A DNA stretch of 33,859 nt from SIG510 sp045540975 (GCA_045540975.1 JAZQIE010000084.1:1-33859), one strand, 5' to 3'. Counted from the first letter of the stretch, positions 7,687 to 14,921 are shown. Made by a program: numbers and translations. Notes: generated by a model from the sequence alone, not told the origin.

Positions 7687-8237
7687 GGGGTTTCTCCTTT
7701 CCGCAATGCTTTTGCCGCGAGGATGCCCGCAAGCTGTGCGAGGAAGCTTGCAATCCACACCGCGGGCAGAATGTCAAACGGGGAGGCGGCGCCCGCGCTT
7801 GCGCGAATGGCGGCGACAGTCGTGGGGATGAGCTGGAGCGAGGAGGTGTTGATCACGGTGAGCATGGTGAGATCATGCGGAGAATTTCTGAGCCCTTCCG
7901 CGGCACGGATGCCCGCGGGAGTTGCGGCGTTTCCGAGCCCTAAGAGATTGGCGGAGACGTTTGCGGAAAGATGCGCGAGCGTGTCTCTGTTTGCGGAGGG
8001 GAAGAGCCGCTGTAAGATGGGCTTTAAGAGACGGGCGAGTTTTTCCGCGAGTCCGCTCTCGCGCATGACCTCCATCACCGCGCACCACAGCATCATGAGT
8101 CCCGTGATGGAAAAAACGGTTGTGACCGCCGCCTGCGCGCCCTCGCTCACCGCGGAGGAGAGGGCGGCCGTTTGTCCGTTCACAACGCCGAAAACCACTG
8201 AAACACAAAGCAAAACCGTCCAAATAACACCCAACAC
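7683..8237 (-). CDS. spmA: Spore maturation protein SpmA
   Basis: 184 residues from a GTG at 8237 preceded by a GGAAAGG-type ribosome site. This start matches the usual SpmA N-terminus, which begins directly with a hydrophobic helix and then VVNGQ. Earlier in-frame starts would run through the promoter of the divergent AbrB gene. Motifs: LSSAVSEGAQAAVTTVFSITGLMMLWCAVMEVMRESGLAEKLA, then NLLGLGNAATPAGIRAAEGL and MLTVINTSSLQLIPTTVAAIRA, characteristic of SpmA. It is an integral membrane protein of the forespore or mother cell. Confidence 0.9.
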   Translation of the reverse strand: MLGVIWTVLLCVSVVFGVVNGQTAALSSAVSEGAQAAVTTVFSITGLMMLWCAVMEVMRESGLAEKLARLLKPILQRLFPSANRDTLAHLSANVSANLLGLGNAATPAGIRAAEGLRNSPHDLTMLTVINTSSLQLIPTTVAAIRASAGAASPFDILPAVWIASFLAQLAGILAAKALRKGETP

Positions 8238-8266
8238 AAAAACCGCCGCCTTTCCAAAAATTGGGA

Positions 8267-8294
8267 TTGACAAACATGGGGGAAATGATATACT
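8267..8294 (+). promoter_or_regulatory. Promoter of the AbrB-like gene
   Basis: TTGACA (8267-8272), 16-base spacer, TATACT (8289-8294) with an extended -10 TG one base upstream. It lies in the 95-bp gap between spmA and this divergent gene, so regulators bound here could affect both. Confidence 0.85.
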
Positions 8295-8332
8295 AAAAGA
8301 CAAGAAATTACAAAAACCGGAGGTCTTACGAC

Positions 8333-8572
8333 ATGAAAACAACCGGAATTACAAGAAAAATCGACGAATTGGGGCGCATCGTTCTTCCGATTGAACTGAG
8401 AAAGCAGTTTGGTATCTCGGAACGTGATTCGCTTGAAATTTATGTGGAGGGCGACCGTATTATTCTCAAAAAGAAGAAGCAGGCTTGTGTCTTCTGCGGA
8501 AAGAGTACGGGCCTTGTCGCATATAAAGACCATATGGTTTGTAACACCTGTATTGAGGAGCTTTCCAAATGA
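8333..8572 (+). CDS. AbrB-family DNA-binding protein with C-terminal zinc-ribbon-like cysteines
   Basis: 79 residues. The N-terminal 47 form an AbrB/SpoVT swapped-hairpin DNA-binding domain (TGITRKIDELGRIVLPIELRKQFGI, then DSLEIYVEGDRIILKK). The C-terminus has two CxxC pairs (C52/C55 and C70/C73), likely a small zinc ribbon for oligomerisation or DNA contact. AbrB proteins are global transition-state regulators controlling entry into stationary phase and sporulation. GGAGG lies 10 bases before the ATG. Its stop overlaps the mnmE start by four bases (ATGA), an unusual coupling of a regulator to a tRNA-modification gene. Confidence 0.9.
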   Translation: MKTTGITRKIDELGRIVLPIELRKQFGISERDSLEIYVEGDRIILKKKKQACVFCGKSTGLVAYKDHMVCNTCIEELSK

Positions 8573-9915
8573 GAAATGATACAATTGCGGCGGTATGCTC
8601 GGGTCCGGGTGCCGTGGGCGTCCTGCGCATCAGCGGGAGCGCGGCAAAGGAAGTTGCCGCGCGTGTATTTTCGGGGAAATTAAATACGCCGCGCATGATG
8701 GTGTACGGCGCGTTTTTTGACTCCGCGCAGGCGGTCATCGACCGTGGGCTTGCGGTGTGGTTTGAAGAACCTCACAGTTACACGGGCGAGGACGTGGTGG
8801 AGTTTCATTGCCACGGCAGTGCGGTTGCGATGGCGACCGTTTTGGAGGCGTGCTTCTCGTCCGGTGCGCGTGCGGCGAAACCGGGTGAGTTCACCCGTCG
8901 GGCATTCCTTGCCGGGAAGATGGACCTCACGCAGGCGGAGGCGGTCGTGGATTTGATTGAAGCGGAAACCGTGTCTGCGGCAAAAAGTGCGGCGGCGCAG
9001 CTCTCGGGCGAAATCGGGCGCGGAATCCAAGGCTTGCGCAGTGAACTCTTGGACATTGCGGCGACCTTTTCGGCTTATGTGGATTATCCGGACGAGGAGA
9101 TTGAGGAATTGGGACTTTTTGATACCGCAAGGGACTTGGAACAGATTGCGGAAAAACTCTTCTCCCTTTCCAAATCATATGCGCGCGGCAGAATCTTGAA
9201 GGACGGGGTGAAAACCGCGCTGTTGGGCCGCCCGAACGCGGGCAAAAGCTCGCTCCTCAATGCGCTGGTCGGGTATGACCGCAGTATTGTGACCGAAACC
9301 GCGGGTACCACACGTGACACGGTGGAGGAGAGTGCGCTTTTGGGGGAGATCCGTTTGCGCCTTGTGGACACCGCAGGTGTGCGCGAAACCGCGGATGCGA
9401 TTGAGCGCGAGGGTGTGGAGCGAAGCATCTCGGCGGCGGAGCAGTCGGACCTGCTTGTATGTGTGTTTGACGGGTCGCGCGCGTGGTCGGAGGAAGATGC
9501 GCGTGTGCTGGATGCGGCGCGCGGAGCCTGTGCGATTGCGGTGGTGAATAAATCCGATTTGGAACAGAAGATGGATGTCACACATCTTGCGGCTTTTGGC
9601 GAAAAACTTGTCAGAATCAGCACCAAAACACATGACGGCTTTGATGCTTTGGCAGATACGGTTTCCAAAATTCTTGCGGTGAAGACCATGCCGTGTGACG
9701 GCTCGCTCATCACCAATGCGCGCCATGCCGCGGCGGTGAAGGATGCGGCGGAGCGCGTTTCCCATGCGGCGGAAGCACTCCGCGGCGGCCTTACTCCGGA
9801 TGTCGCGGTGGGTGAGGTGGAAGCGGCGATTGCGCTGCTTGGCGAGGTGACAGGTGAAACCGCATCGGATGCGGTGCTTACCCGTATCTTCGAGCGTTTC
9901 TGTGTCGGAAAATAA
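8569..9915 (+). CDS. mnmE: tRNA uridine-5-carboxymethylaminomethyl synthesis GTPase MnmE
   Basis: 448 residues, full length. An N-terminal folate-binding domain carries the typical HSYTGEDVVEFHCHGS and RAFLAGKMDLTQAEAVVDLI. A GTPase domain is inserted in the helical domain: P-loop GRPNAGKS (about 220-227), G2 AGTTRDTVEE, G3 DTAG, G4 NKSD. It ends in FCVGK; the C-terminal cysteine needed for modification is present. With MnmG it installs the C5 group on wobble U34 of several tRNAs. The start overlaps the AbrB-like gene by four bases, so the two share a message. Confidence 0.96.
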   Translation: MRNDTIAAVCSGPGAVGVLRISGSAAKEVAARVFSGKLNTPRMMVYGAFFDSAQAVIDRGLAVWFEEPHSYTGEDVVEFHCHGSAVAMATVLEACFSSGARAAKPGEFTRRAFLAGKMDLTQAEAVVDLIEAETVSAAKSAAAQLSGEIGRGIQGLRSELLDIAATFSAYVDYPDEEIEELGLFDTARDLEQIAEKLFSLSKSYARGRILKDGVKTALLGRPNAGKSSLLNALVGYDRSIVTETAGTTRDTVEESALLGEIRLRLVDTAGVRETADAIEREGVERSISAAEQSDLLVCVFDGSRAWSEEDARVLDAARGACAIAVVNKSDLEQKMDVTHLAAFGEKLVRISTKTHDGFDALADTVSKILAVKTMPCDGSLITNARHAAAVKDAAERVSHAAEALRGGLTPDVAVGEVEAAIALLGEVTGETASDAVLTRIFERFCVGK

Positions 9916-9918
9916 AGA

Positions 9919-9956
9919 AAAGCCTTTGAGGAGATTCCTCAAAGGCTTTGTTGTTT
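9919..9956. terminator. Bidirectional terminator between mnmE and the AraC-type gene
   Basis: A 14-bp stem AAAGCCTTTGAGGA/TCCTCAAAGGCTTT (9919-9932 with 9936-9949) and a three-base loop. T-rich tails lie on both sides. It overlaps the 3' end of the convergent AraC-family gene. Confidence 0.88.
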
Positions 9957-10709
9957 TTGATATTCTCTCGGGCTGAGACCGTATTTTTGCTTGAAGGCTT
10001 TGGAGAAGTGGTAGAGGTCGGGATATCCCACCGAAGCGGCGGCCGTGGAGGGGGATTTACCGTGGTCGCACATAAGCTCTGCGGCTTTGGAAAGGCGCAA
10101 ATCCGCGAGAAATTTCGCAGGGGAGACACCGACTTTTTCTTTGAATAAAGTGGAAAAATAACTGCGGTCCAAGTTGAGTCGTGCGGCGAGTTTGTTGACG
10201 TTTAGGTCGCTCATATATTCGGCGCGCATACAATGGAGTGCTTTGTCGATATAATCGAGCGGACGGGATGTGCCTTCCTTGAGACGTGCGAGCAAATCCC
10301 AAATCCGAGCGGCAAGAAAGGTGGAGCGCCCGCGCTCCAGCTCATGGCATGTGCGCATTGCTTCAAACACCTCACCGATTCCGGGAATGCGCAAAGTCGG
10401 GGCTTGGAGCGGTTTTGTCAGACACTCGTCTGCGGTAAACCCGATCCAAATGTAATGCCACGGATTGGTTTCCGAGGCTTTGTAAACGGTGGTAAGCCGC
10501 GGTGGGATGACGAAGATATCTCCTGCTTGCAGTTTGTGTACGGTGCCGTCACGCTCAAATGTGCCGTGACCCGAAACAACATAATGGAGAAGCCAGTATT
10601 CGCGCACTGCGGGACCGAAACTGTGACCCGAATCGCAGGTCTCGTATCCGAAGTTTACAGGATTGATTCCGGGGAGTTCTTCGTTAATGACGATTTCGGA
10701 AAAAAACAT
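9939..10709 (-). CDS. AraC-family transcriptional regulator
   Basis: 256 residues from ATG 10709, which has AGAGGTG six bases upstream; an in-frame GTG at 10718 is part of that ribosome site. The N-terminal half is a cupin-like sensor (REYWLLHYVVSGHGTFERDG, AGDIFVIPPRLTTVYKA). The last 100 residues are a double helix-turn-helix (LNVNKLAARLNLDRSYFSTLFKEKVGVSPAKFL, then VGYPDLYHFSKAFKQKYGLSPREYQ). This architecture is typical of activators of sugar catabolism, such as melibiose or raffinose systems. The divergent neighbour is a predicted alpha-galactosidase, so it probably controls that gene; the inducer is inferred, not shown. Confidence 0.93.
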   Translation of the reverse strand: MFFSEIVINEELPGINPVNFGYETCDSGHSFGPAVREYWLLHYVVSGHGTFERDGTVHKLQAGDIFVIPPRLTTVYKASETNPWHYIWIGFTADECLTKPLQAPTLRIPGIGEVFEAMRTCHELERGRSTFLAARIWDLLARLKEGTSRPLDYIDKALHCMRAEYMSDLNVNKLAARLNLDRSYFSTLFKEKVGVSPAKFLADLRLSKAAELMCDHGKSPSTAAASVGYPDLYHFSKAFKQKYGLSPREYQKQQSL

Positions 10710-10730
10710 TGCGTTCACCTCTTATCCAAC

Positions 10731-10760
10731 ATTATAACAAGTTTACCACACAAATATCAA
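10731..10760 (-). promoter_or_regulatory. Promoter of the AraC-type gene
   Basis: Minus-strand TTGATA (10755-10760), 18-base spacer, TATAAT (10731-10736). The left arm of the inverted repeat at 10744-10754 lies between the two boxes. Confidence 0.7.
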
Positions 10761-10785
10761 TCCTTTTTCTCGGTTTTGTGTGGTA
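10744..10785. promoter_or_regulatory. Inverted repeat, putative shared operator of araC-type and glycosidase genes
   Basis: Perfect 11-bp arms TACCACACAAA (10744-10754) and TTTGTGTGGTA (10775-10785) separated by 20 bp. The left arm sits in the spacer of the minus promoter. The right arm runs into TAGAAT (10784-10789), a plausible -10 box for the glycosidase, which has no good -35 box. That combination suggests an activator-dependent promoter. Confidence 0.6.
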
Positions 10786-10818
10786 GAATACAAACAAATC
10801 GACAAGGAGGGAACTTCA

Positions 10819-12138
10819 ATGAAGATTACTTTTATGGGTGCGGGCAGCTCGGTCTTTGCGCGAAATGTCATTGGTGACTGTATGTGCAGCCCTGCGCTGA
10901 AGGATGCCACCTTTGCGCTGTATGACATTGACGCGAAACGTTTGGAGCAAAGCCATGCACTTTTGAACGCGATGAAAACCGCACTCGGTGCGGGTGCGAA
11001 GTTTGAGTGCTACGTGGGTGCGGACAAGAGAAAAGACGCACTGCGCGAGGCGGATTTTGTGGTCAATGCGATTCAGGTGGGCGGTTATGAGCCGTGCACG
11101 GTAACCGATTTTGAAATTCCCAAGAAATACGGTCTTCGTCAGACCATCGCGGATACCCTGGGTATCGGCGGTATCATGCGCGCACTTCGCACCATCCCGG
11201 TGCTGGAGGAGTTTGCGCGTGATATGGAAGAAGTCTGCCCGAATGCGTGGTTTTTGAATTATACCAATCCGATGGCAATGCTGGCGGGATATATGCAGAG
11301 ATACACCAAAATTAAAACCGTGGGCTTGTGCCACAGTGTGCAGGTTTGCTCGGAAGGGCTTCTCAAGGGACTTGGTATGGAAGACAAGCTTGAGGGGAGA
11401 AAAGAACTCATCGCGGGTATCAACCACATGGCGTGGCTTTTGGAGTTGCGCGACCGTGACGGAAATGACTTATATCCCGAAATCCGCCGCCGCATCGAGG
11501 CGAAGATGGATGACCCGGAATGCTTGGACAAAGTCCGTTATGACTATATCCGCAACTTCGGTTATTACTGTACCGAATCGAGCGAGCACAATGCGGAGTA
11601 TAATATGTTCTACTTAAAGAGCAAGTATCCCGAACTGGTCGAGCGTTACAACATTCCGCTCGATGAATATCCGCGCCGCTGCATCAACCACATCAAGGAG
11701 TGGGGAGAAGGCTACGGCGAGATGATGAAGGAATGCGAAAAAGGGCACGAGCGCTCCTTGGAATACGCGTCCCGCATTATGGAAGCGATTGTCACGGGTG
11801 TGCCGTATCAAATCGGCGGCAATGTGCTCAATACCAACGGTTTGATTGCAAACCTGCCGAGAGAAGCGTGCGTGGAGGTTCCGTGTCTGGTCAACGGTCA
11901 CGGCATCCATCCCTGCTCGGTCGGAGCCCTTCCCGTGCAGTGTGCCGCAATGAACAGAACCAACATCAACGTTCAGCTTCTCACCATTGAAGCGGCGGTC
12001 ACCAAAAAACGCGAGCATATCTATCAGGCGGCGATGCTGGATCCGCATACCGCAAGCGAACTCTCGATTGACGATATCAAGGCGATGGTGGACGAACTCA
12101 TCGAAGCCCACGGCGACTACCTCCCGAAATATAACTAA
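10819..12138 (+). CDS. melA: Glycoside hydrolase family 4, probable alpha-galactosidase
   Basis: 439 residues from ATG 10819, which follows AAGGAGGG; the protein then opens with the family's Rossmann signature KITFMGAGSSVFARN. Family 4 enzymes use NAD+ and a divalent metal in an oxidation-elimination mechanism. The signature CHSV (171-174) is the form associated with alpha-galactosidases, and the metal ligands are expected to be C171 and H203 (GINHMAW). ESSEHNAEY and PREACVEVPCLVNGHGI follow as in MelA. It probably cleaves alpha-1,6-galactosides such as melibiose or raffinose in the cytosol. No transporter gene is adjacent. A terminator follows directly. Confidence 0.9.
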   Translation: MKITFMGAGSSVFARNVIGDCMCSPALKDATFALYDIDAKRLEQSHALLNAMKTALGAGAKFECYVGADKRKDALREADFVVNAIQVGGYEPCTVTDFEIPKKYGLRQTIADTLGIGGIMRALRTIPVLEEFARDMEEVCPNAWFLNYTNPMAMLAGYMQRYTKIKTVGLCHSVQVCSEGLLKGLGMEDKLEGRKELIAGINHMAWLLELRDRDGNDLYPEIRRRIEAKMDDPECLDKVRYDYIRNFGYYCTESSEHNAEYNMFYLKSKYPELVERYNIPLDEYPRRCINHIKEWGEGYGEMMKECEKGHERSLEYASRIMEAIVTGVPYQIGGNVLNTNGLIANLPREACVEVPCLVNGHGIHPCSVGALPVQCAAMNRTNINVQLLTIEAAVTKKREHIYQAAMLDPHTASELSIDDIKAMVDELIEAHGDYLPKYN

Positions 12139-12143
12139 AAAAG

Positions 12144-12172
12144 AAAAGGTCGGTAGAAATACCGACCTTTTT
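12144..12172. terminator. Terminator after the alpha-galactosidase gene
   Basis: A 12-bp perfect stem AAAAGGTCGGTA/TACCGACCTTTT with GAAA tetraloop and T tail. On the minus strand it is followed by TTTTCTTTTTT-like sequence, so it can also stop leftward transcripts. Confidence 0.9.
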
Positions 12173-12190
12173 CATGCGCCCAACATCACC

Positions 12191-12220
12191 AGTATAACAA
12201 AGGTTATATAGGAAAGTCAA
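12191..12220 (-). promoter_or_regulatory. Possible leftward promoter in the intergenic region
   Basis: Minus-strand TTGACT (12215-12220), 18-base spacer, TATACT (12191-12196). A transcript from it would hit the hairpin at 12144-12172 after only about 40 nt, and no gene is served. It may be fortuitous. Confidence 0.3.
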
Positions 12221-12254
12221 GTGTTTTTCGTCAATGTGCCGAAAGTTCTCCCTC

Positions 12255-12286
12255 TTGCACAAGTTTGGGTTAGAAACTTTGCACAA
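12255..12286. repeat. Direct repeat TTGCACAA upstream of the RNA promoter
   Basis: Two identical copies of TTGCACAA at 12255-12262 and 12279-12286, 24 bp apart. An inverted AAGTTT/AAACTT pair lies between them. The second copy ends nine bases before the -35 box of the non-coding RNA promoter, a suitable position for an activator site. Confidence 0.5.
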
Positions 12287-12295
12287 TATGCCATC

Positions 12296-12324
12296 TTGCA
12301 ATCCCCCTACCCTTATGGTATATT
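12296..12324 (+). promoter_or_regulatory. Promoter of the structured non-coding RNA
   Basis: TTGCAA (12296-12301), 17-base spacer, TATATT (12319-12324); an overlapping TATAAT (12324-12329) would give a longer spacer. The predicted start is near 12331. Confidence 0.7.
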
Positions 12325-12562
12325 ATAATCAGAAAGGGTGATACCGATGTACTAAGAGGTAGGGCCCCAAAAAAGAAGTAGGGGCGAAAGAAACCCGACA
12401 AGCGTACCTTGAAAATTCAAAGCAGGTTCCGATGATATATCAGTCAACTTGGCTAAAGAAGAAACGATGAAACATTCGGATGAAACTAAGAGGTAAGTGA
12501 GAAGAGAACAGGAAATGCTTTGAAACAAAAGGAAGGCTTGAATCTGAAGAAACGGAGGTTAA

Positions 12563-12595
12563 ATGATGTTAGATATTAAGAATTCAGAGAAATGA
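12563..12595 (+). other. Possible 10-codon ORF inside the non-coding RNA
   Basis: Reads MMLDIKNSEK then TGA. It is preceded by CGGAGG at suitable spacing, and its stop codon lies in the first bases of the terminator stem. It could be a leader peptide or chance. Confidence 0.3.
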
Positions 12596-12651
12596 CCCTT
12601 GGTTGTTGGTGGGTGAAAGACACGGCAGCCGAGGGTCATTTCATTTTTTTT
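12590..12651 (+). terminator. Long terminator of the non-coding RNA
   Basis: AAATGACCCT (12590-12599) pairs perfectly with AGGGTCATTT (12632-12641). The stem continues with wobble pairs to about 19 bp around a loop near 12609-12622. Eight T residues follow (12644-12651). Confidence 0.88.
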
Positions 12652-12658
12652 GCCCAAA

Positions 12659-12702
12659 AACTTTACAGATAACTTGACAGATGTAAAGTTGTGTCATATA
12701 AT
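12659..12702 (+). promoter_or_regulatory. nadABC-niaR promoter with inverted-repeat operator (probable NiaR site)
   Basis: Promoter TTGACA (12674-12679), 17-base spacer, TATAAT (12697-12702), consensus in both boxes. Perfect 9-bp inverted arms AACTTTACA (12659-12667) and TGTAAAGTT (12682-12690) flank and overlap the -35 box, so a bound dimer would block polymerase. The operon encodes its own NiaR-type repressor, the obvious candidate. Confidence 0.78.
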
Positions 12703-12740
12703 GTGTAAAATTACTCATGGTTTGGAAGGATATTGCGAAT

Positions 12741-13637
12741 ATGAAAGAGCAAATTGCACGGCTGAAAAAAGAGAAAGATGCCGTGATTCTGGCACATTAT
12801 TATGTTCCCGGCGAGGTGCAGGCGGTCGCGGATTATGTCGGTGATTCCTATGCACTCGCAAAAGCGGCAAAGGAAACCGATGCGCGGGTATTGGTGTTTT
12901 GCGGCGTGAATTTCATGGGAGAGAGCGCGAAGCTGTTGAATCCGCAGAAAACCGTGCTGATGCCGTCTTGCGATGCGGATTGCCCAATGGCGCACATGGT
13001 GTGCGAGGAGAACATTGCCGCGCTGAGAAAGCAGTATCCCGACCTTGCAGTGGTATGTTATATCAATTCAACCGCGCGTCTGAAGGCACTCAGCGATGTT
13101 TGTGTGACCTCGTCGAATGCGGTGAGAGTTGTTCGGAAATTGGAGAGTCGGAACATCTTCTTTATTCCGGATCGGAATCTGGGTGCGTTTGTAAAAGAAC
13201 AGATTCCGGAAAAGAATGTGATTTTAAATGACGGTTGCTGTCCGATTCATGCAGCCATCACAGCGGAGCAGGTGCAAAAAGCAAAGGCCGAGCATCCGAA
13301 TGCGGTGGTGCTCGCACATCCGGAATGCGAGCCCGAGGTACTGGCGCTTGCAGACAAAATCGGCTCGACCGCCGAGATTTTGACTTGGGCGCAAGGTGAT
13401 GAGAAAGAGTATCTCATTGTGACCGAAGAAGGAGTCCGCTTCCAAATGGAGCGCGCGGACGGGAGCAAACGGTACTATTTCCCCGAGCCATGTCCGATTT
13501 GCCCGGGAATGAAGGAGAATACGTTGGAACGCCTGTATGAAGTTCTAAAAACGGGCGAGGGCGAGATTGAGATTCCGGAGGAACTGCGTGTGCGCGCGCT
13601 GATTCCGTTGGAGCGAATGTTGGAGATGGCAAAATAG
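12741..13637 (+). CDS. nadA: Quinolinate synthase NadA
   Basis: 298 residues. Condenses iminoaspartate with dihydroxyacetone phosphate to quinolinate using a [4Fe-4S] cluster. The three expected cluster cysteines are seen in VFCGVNFM, in DGCCPIH, and in the CPICPGMKENTLE segment. Other family motifs: ILAHYYVPGEVQAVADYVGDS and CDADCPMAHMV. An in-frame ATG at 12717 would leave a leader of only about eight bases and lacks a ribosome site, whereas ATG 12741 follows GGAAGGA; the latter is preferred. First gene of nadA-nadB-nadC-niaR. Confidence 0.95.
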   Translation: MKEQIARLKKEKDAVILAHYYVPGEVQAVADYVGDSYALAKAAKETDARVLVFCGVNFMGESAKLLNPQKTVLMPSCDADCPMAHMVCEENIAALRKQYPDLAVVCYINSTARLKALSDVCVTSSNAVRVVRKLESRNIFFIPDRNLGAFVKEQIPEKNVILNDGCCPIHAAITAEQVQKAKAEHPNAVVLAHPECEPEVLALADKIGSTAEILTWAQGDEKEYLIVTEEGVRFQMERADGSKRYYFPEPCPICPGMKENTLERLYEVLKTGEGEIEIPEELRVRALIPLERMLEMAK

Positions 13638-14921
13638 ATGGAAACGATTAAAACAGAGATTGTAATCGTGGGAAGCGGCGCGGCAGGCCTTTACTGCGCG
13701 TTGAACCTCCCGCGCGATAAAAAAATCCTTTTGGTAACGAAGGAAACCGCATCCAGAAGTGACTCGTTTCTTGCGCAGGGCGGAATTTGTGTCTTGCGCG
13801 ACGAAGCGGATTTCTCGGATTTTTATGAGGATACCATGTGTGCGGGGCATTATGAAAACAATCCGGAATCGGTTGAAATCATGATTCGCTCCTCCAAAGC
13901 GGTGATTGCGGATTTGGTGGATTTGGGTGTGGAATTTGAGCGGGACGGAGATGGGTTTTCATACACCCGCGAAGGTGCACATTCCAAGCCGCGCATTCTC
14001 TTTCACGAGGATGAGACCGGAAAAGAAATCACCTCACACTTGCTTTCGGCGGTACTCGCTTGTGAGAATATCACGGTGATGGAGCATTTCACAATGGTGG
14101 ATCTTCTGTGCGAGGACAACCGCTGCGGCGGCATCATCGGTCACGATTTGGACGGGAAGTATTTTGCGGTCGGTGCGGATTATACCGTGCTTGCAACAGG
14201 CGGTGTGGGAGGACTCTTCCGTCATTCCACCAACTACCGCCATTTGACGGGCGACGCGCTTGCGCTTGCCATCAAATACAACATCAAGCTGCAAAATCTT
14301 GATTATATTCAAATCCATCCCACCGCGCTCTACACCGAAAAGGCGGGTCGGGAATTTCTCATTTCGGAATCCGTGCGCGGCGAGGGTGCTGTGCTTTTGA
14401 ATTCCAAAGGGGAGCGGTTTGTGAACGAATTGCTGCCGCGTGATGTGGTTGCAAATGCGATTTTTGCCGAGATGGAGCGCGAGGGGAGTCAACACGTTTG
14501 GCTGAGTCTTGCCGCGATTCCGGAGGCGGAAATCCGCTCGCATTTCCCCAATATCTATGAGCATTGCCTGAAAGAAGGCTACGACATCACAAAAGAGCCC
14601 ATTCCGGTGGTCCCGTCTCAGCACTATTTCATGGGCGGCATAGCGGTGGACCGTTACAGCAAAACCTCAATGGAACGGCTGTATGCGGTGGGCGAGACCG
14701 CGTGCAACGGGGTGCACGGGCGCAACCGCCTTGCATCCAACTCGCTGCTTGAGAGTTTGGTGTTTGCCAAACGCGCGGCGCATCACATGAAACGGGAATA
14801 CACACCGAACTGTGACAAACTCTCGGTAACCGCACAGGCTGAGGACTATGCGGGATACCGCGAAACATACAAACAAATGGTACTGGATGCCATGGAACAG
14901 GAGAGAAAAAAGCATGAATGA
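13638..14921 (+). CDS. nadB: L-aspartate oxidase NadB
   Basis: 427 residues. FAD-dependent oxidation of L-aspartate to iminoaspartate, the first step of de novo NAD synthesis. The N-terminal dinucleotide site is VIVGSGAAGLYCAL; further motifs are DSFLAQGGI, REGAHSKPRILFHEDETGKEI, LATGGVGGLFRHSTNYRHLTGDALALA, and SQHYFMGGIAVD. It is shorter than the 540-residue E. coli enzyme because the C-terminal helical domain is reduced, as in other Clostridia (family knowledge). The ATG directly abuts the nadA stop codon (TAG-ATG), so translation is coupled. It overlaps nadC by eight bases. Confidence 0.95.
   Translation: METIKTEIVIVGSGAAGLYCALNLPRDKKILLVTKETASRSDSFLAQGGICVLRDEADFSDFYEDTMCAGHYENNPESVEIMIRSSKAVIADLVDLGVEFERDGDGFSYTREGAHSKPRILFHEDETGKEITSHLLSAVLACENITVMEHFTMVDLLCEDNRCGGIIGHDLDGKYFAVGADYTVLATGGVGGLFRHSTNYRHLTGDALALAIKYNIKLQNLDYIQIHPTALYTEKAGREFLISESVRGEGAVLLNSKGERFVNELLPRDVVANAIFAEMEREGSQHVWLSLAAIPEAEIRSHFPNIYEHCLKEGYDITKEPIPVVPSQHYFMGGIAVDRYSKTSMERLYAVGETACNGVHGRNRLASNSLLESLVFAKRAAHHMKREYTPNCDKLSVTAQAEDYAGYRETYKQMVLDAMEQERKKHE

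Larger units (their letters stand above)
12331..12651 (+). ncRNA. Candidate structured non-coding RNA of about 320 nt, family not identified
   Basis: No convincing protein gene spans this stretch, yet it lies between a good promoter and a very strong terminator. Nested helices can be paired by eye. AGGTA (12358-12362) pairs with TACCT near 12415, enclosing GGG/CCC and CCCC/GGGG. TTCAAAGCA near 12417 pairs with TGCTTTGAA near 12516. Inside that, TCCGATG (12428-12434) pairs with CATTCGGA (12473-12480) with one bulge. TCTGAA (12543-12548) pairs with TTCAGA (about 12583-12588). Single-stranded parts are rich in GAAA and GAAGA. It does not resemble tmRNA, SRP RNA or RNase P RNA as I know them. 6S, raiA or another Firmicutes RNA family cannot be excluded without a covariance search. 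Confidence 0.6.

Noticed and set aside
9175..9942. 255-codon open frame antisense to mnmE
   Set aside because: Mirror of the GTPase domain coding strand; no family resemblance.
12331..12651. NAD-sensing riboswitch controlling nadA
   Set aside because: A strong terminator and a separate consensus promoter lie between this RNA and nadA, and it does not resemble the known small NAD riboswitches.
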